This document shows, in pieces, positions 38,065 to 40,895 of a stretch of DNA of 40,895 nt (within the stretch, counting starts at the first letter, position 1; each line of letters begins with the position of its first letter). This DNA is from a virus. The notes under the pieces were generated by a model that saw nothing but the letters and a program-made list of their open reading frames with translations, had not been told where the DNA came from and did no database searches. The translations under genes were made by a program, and so were the position numbers. The DNA is taken from IMG/VR virus record IMGVR_UViG_3300025159_000113, positions 1-40,895 of that record. One strand, 5' to 3'.

Positions 38065-40895
38065 TGGAAGAATACAGAAAAAAGGTTTATTCAGCACTGA
38101 AGGGTGAACTCGGTGATAGTTTTACTAAAACAGAATCCGAATTTGATTCCTTATTGGATAACGATAGCGAATATGCCAAAAAAGTATATAGTGCATTAAA
38201 GGGTGAGTTGGGTGATTCTTTTGACAAAACGGAAGATGATTTTTACAGTTTAGTAAAAAAAAAAGAAGTTGGCGAAAAAGTTTCAGAATCTTTGGCAGAA
38301 CCTATTACTACGGGCGAGAAAGCTAATTTAGTTTCCACACCCGACCAAGAGTTTATTTCACAGGATGAATTTGAACGTAGGAATTGGTTTTCACCTAAAG
38401 CGGGTGATGAATTATCTTTTAAAGAAAAAGAAACACCAAAGAAAAACTACCTAAACATATTTAATCAGAAAGACGATTACCGTGTGGCAGATGCGAGTGG
38501 TTCAACCGTGTCTATGTTAAGTAATGTAAAAGAAAACATACTTCAAACACAAGCACCACTTGACTATCTTATTGACGTTGCAGATATAAAGAACAGGATA
38601 GATGCAATACCTAAATACTTCCCTGAACACGCAGGACAAGCAGAGGAACTAAAAACATTGTTGGCAAATGCTAATCCAAAAAACATAAGTGAAGTTCGTG
38701 ATGCGATAGACCAAATAGAAAAAGAAACGTTTAAGCCTACTGTTGGTTTATACGGTGTAGCAGAAACACCATACCAAAGAGAGGTGATAAACAACCCAAC
38801 TATTCGTGCTGCAAAAAGATTGCGTGAAGATACCAATAAGCTAAGAGAAACATTCTCACAGACAGGCGTAAGGGATGGTATAGTTGATTCGTATTTAGAT
38901 ATATCGTCAAACATATCAAAAGGTTCTGTTGAGGGTTTAAAAGACTATGTAAAAGGCTACACCGAACTTCGTGCTGAATTAGCAAAGAACGAGGGTGTGG
39001 GAAAGCTAACAGAAAAGCTACAAGACGGAAACACAGAAACATTAGATTCAAACGATAAGTTACTGTTAAATGTGTTGGCACAAAACGATGCAGCACACAC
39101 AACATTAGACAAGAAGATACCTACCTCTTATAAAATCGGTGAAGCAATGGGAACTTCACTTGGTTTTATGTCTGAATATATCCTTACAGCAGGGTTGGTA
39201 GAAGGCATTGGGGCGGGTGTTAAAGCCACAAGCAAACTTGGTAGGATAGGAATGGGTGCTACTGTCAAATTGGCACAGGCAGGTGTTCAGACAGCAGCTA
39301 TGCCTGCAATGTGGCAAAAAACAGCCATAAACGTTTCCAATGGCGATAATTTTGGTGAAGCATTGTTAAATTCATATTGGGATACAGCAGCAGAAAACCT
39401 ATCGGAGAGAATATTCATGGGTAACCCAATTGCGGGTGGTGCGGGGAAAAAGACAGCCAACATATTACAAAGAGCAGGCATTAACTTTAAAGCAGACAAG
39501 GGTGCGTTGGGTGTGTTTAAGAACGTGTTGGAAGAATCAGCAGAAGAAAAGATAGGAGAGATATTTACAGCACCAAAAGACTATGATAGCTTTAAAGAGT
39601 TTTGGAAAGGCTATACCGATTTAGAACAAAACAAAATAATGCTTGGTTCAGTAGGATTGATGGTGGGTGCTATGGGTTCAGCAACATTAGCGGGAAATTC
39701 AATAGCAAAAAAGCAAAACGACATAAGGGTAAAACGACTTGAAAAACTTGTACCGTCAGACATACGTTCAGAGATAGACGTGGTGTTTGATAGCAAGGAC
39801 TTAACAACAGAAGAACAAATAGATTTAATTAATGGTATATTAACCGATAAACTCAACTCAAAGGAAATAGAAGGTGATATACCTACCGTTGTGGGTAATG
39901 CAAAGAAATACGCACAATATAAGCTAAGCCAACTAACAGCAGAATCAACAGATGAAACAGCCGTTGTAGAGAATGGTGAAATGACTATTGGCGAAGTGGA
40001 AGAAGCAGGCAACAGTCAGGAAAAAATAGACTACCTGAATGAGCAGGGTGTGAAAATACCTGACGGCACAACAGGGGAACAGTTAGATAAGCTGTATGAA
40101 GAACCCAAAATCGAAAGTAAACAAGGCGGTAGAGAAACGTCAAAAGGAAGTGAAAAGGGAACAGGCAAAGAGGCAAAGGCAGGCAAAGCGGAGGTAGAGT
40201 TCAAGCCGTTTGCGGACGTGGTATTAAAGAGTAAGACAAAGAAAGAAGCCTTTGACAAAGTAAGTAAAATCAAGAATGTAAGTGCTGAAGTAAGCGATGC
40301 GTTCAGGAAGAAATACGACCCCGAAGAAAAGCTGACACCACGACAAGCGTTTGATAAATTTTATGATGAAATTAAGCCCACAGACACGCAAATTAAGCCC
40401 GTAGAGCCACTATCTCCTAAAAAAGGTGTAAGTGTACCAACAGAGGGTAAAGTGGGTGAAAAAGGGGTGAAAACGAGAATAGCGAAACCAAAGATAGAAG
40501 AACCTGATTTCTCAAAGAAACCATTAAAAGTAGAAAGCGGTAAGTCTGTAATATCGGCGGGAAATGTTTCTGCATCGGATGTTAAAAGCGTGGTAAATGG
40601 TGTAATTAAGAAAGGCTTAAAAGACAATAAAGGAAACATTCAAAAAGCAAAACAATTTCCAAAGGAAGCGGCAGATGCTATGATGCGTGGATTATTTGGT
40701 AGTTCTGCGAGTGTTGGAAGTCTTTCTTTGAAAGACCAATTAGATAAGATTAATTTTAGACCTGATAATTATAAATATTCCAAAAATGACTTAAATCAAG
40801 CACATTATGATGGCATAAAAATGCTTATTGATATGGGGTTTGAAACAACTGATGAAGTGTGGTCTTATTTTTCTAAGATAGGAGTAGTTGATAGA
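38064..40895 (+). CDS. Giant internal (cargo) protein, partial, at least 944 aa
   Basis: The frame is open without a stop from ATG 38064 to the window edge, so the 3' end is missing. The N-terminus has two near-identical repeats of about 36 residues (KKVYSALKGELGDSF twice, residues 6-20 and 42-56), of a type I recall at the start of large phage polyvalent proteins. Two hydrophobic helical regions (about residues 360-420, ILTAGLVEGIGAGV and KLGRIGMGATVKLA; and 527-547, IMLGSVGLMVGAMGSATLAG) could enter membranes. A Lys/Glu-rich low-complexity linker follows near residues 690-830. This fits a large ejected protein that carries or forms the DNA-entry conduit, possibly with an enzyme domain beyond the window. 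Confidence 0.7.
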   Translation, partial: MEEYRKKVYSALKGELGDSFTKTESEFDSLLDNDSEYAKKVYSALKGELGDSFDKTEDDFYSLVKKKEVGEKVSESLAEPITTGEKANLVSTPDQEFISQDEFERRNWFSPKAGDELSFKEKETPKKNYLNIFNQKDDYRVADASGSTVSMLSNVKENILQTQAPLDYLIDVADIKNRIDAIPKYFPEHAGQAEELKTLLANANPKNISEVRDAIDQIEKETFKPTVGLYGVAETPYQREVINNPTIRAAKRLREDTNKLRETFSQTGVRDGIVDSYLDISSNISKGSVEGLKDYVKGYTELRAELAKNEGVGKLTEKLQDGNTETLDSNDKLLLNVLAQNDAAHTTLDKKIPTSYKIGEAMGTSLGFMSEYILTAGLVEGIGAGVKATSKLGRIGMGATVKLAQAGVQTAAMPAMWQKTAINVSNGDNFGEALLNSYWDTAAENLSERIFMGNPIAGGAGKKTANILQRAGINFKADKGALGVFKNVLEESAEEKIGEIFTAPKDYDSFKEFWKGYTDLEQNKIMLGSVGLMVGAMGSATLAGNSIAKKQNDIRVKRLEKLVPSDIRSEIDVVFDSKDLTTEEQIDLINGILTDKLNSKEIEGDIPTVVGNAKKYAQYKLSQLTAESTDETAVVENGEMTIGEVEEAGNSQEKIDYLNEQGVKIPDGTTGEQLDKLYEEPKIESKQGGRETSKGSEKGTGKEAKAGKAEVEFKPFADVVLKSKTKKEAFDKVSKIKNVSAEVSDAFRKKYDPEEKLTPRQAFDKFYDEIKPTDTQIKPVEPLSPKKGVSVPTEGKVGEKGVKTRIAKPKIEEPDFSKKPLKVESGKSVISAGNVSASDVKSVVNGVIKKGLKDNKGNIQKAKQFPKEAADAMMRGLFGSSASVGSLSLKDQLDKINFRPDNYKYSKNDLNQAHYDGIKMLIDMGFETTDEVWSYFSKIGVVDR

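Noticed and set aside
1-40895. CRISPR array
   Set aside because: No run of three or more regularly spaced repeats with unique spacers was seen.
1-40895. Integrase, excisionase or att site indicating a temperate phage
   Set aside because: No tyrosine or serine recombinase gene and no clear attP core are visible in this window; genes outside it could change this.

Overview
This window is part of a tailed-phage genome, or a prophage of one, that infects a member of the Bacteroidota. The host call rests on promoters. At least ten gene starts are preceded by the Bacteroidota type of box, TAnnTTTG at -7, often with TTTG or TTG about 17-20 bases further upstream. Start codons mostly follow A/T-rich leaders rather than Shine-Dalgarno sequences. 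The DNA is AT-rich and uses the standard code. The gene order (terminase, portal, scaffold, major capsid protein, several small connector proteins, an 1,100-residue beta-rich tail protein, then large internal proteins) fits a podovirus of the T7-like or crAss-like plan. The crAss-like resemblance is inferred from order and size only.

Left arm (about 0.1-14.1 kb). Nearly all genes read leftward. They are small and tightly packed, with many 1-23 base overlaps and several genes under 60 codons. Recognisable products are a GIY-YIG nuclease and an HNH nuclease (probable homing enzymes), a SAM-dependent methyltransferase and a family 2 glycosyltransferase (probable glycan tailoring), a YopX-like protein, and a PD-(D/E)XK nuclease overlapping an adenine/cytosine DNA methyltransferase, which looks like a very small restriction-modification pair. 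Between 8.1 and 10.4 kb are two related inverted-repeat elements that resemble integron attC sites, and several genes nearby end in a shared TAACG stop-codon signature.

Divergent centre (14.1-14.93 kb). About 850 bases without a protein gene hold the leftward promoter, iterated AT-rich repeats (a possible origin), a promoter-terminator unit that looks like a roughly 100-nt structured RNA, a large imperfect stem-loop, and a hairpin with a G-rich loop.

Right arm (14.93 kb to the end), all rightward. It begins with a superfamily II helicase and a DUF3127-like single-strand-binding candidate. Three consecutive genes follow that together carry four GroES-like (co-chaperonin) domains. Then come a possible small terminase, a large terminase interrupted by a LAGLIDADG intein at its Walker B motif, portal, scaffold, capsid, a secreted-type protein with a signal peptide, connector and tail proteins, and internal virion proteins. 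The last gene runs off the window. A second orphan promoter-terminator unit (about 65 nt) lies at 30.0 kb.

The observations most worth following up are the co-chaperonin cluster, the near-total absence of GATC and GGCC across the whole window (one of each seen by eye), the attC-like elements and TAACG junctions, the restriction-modification-like pair, and the two candidate small RNAs.
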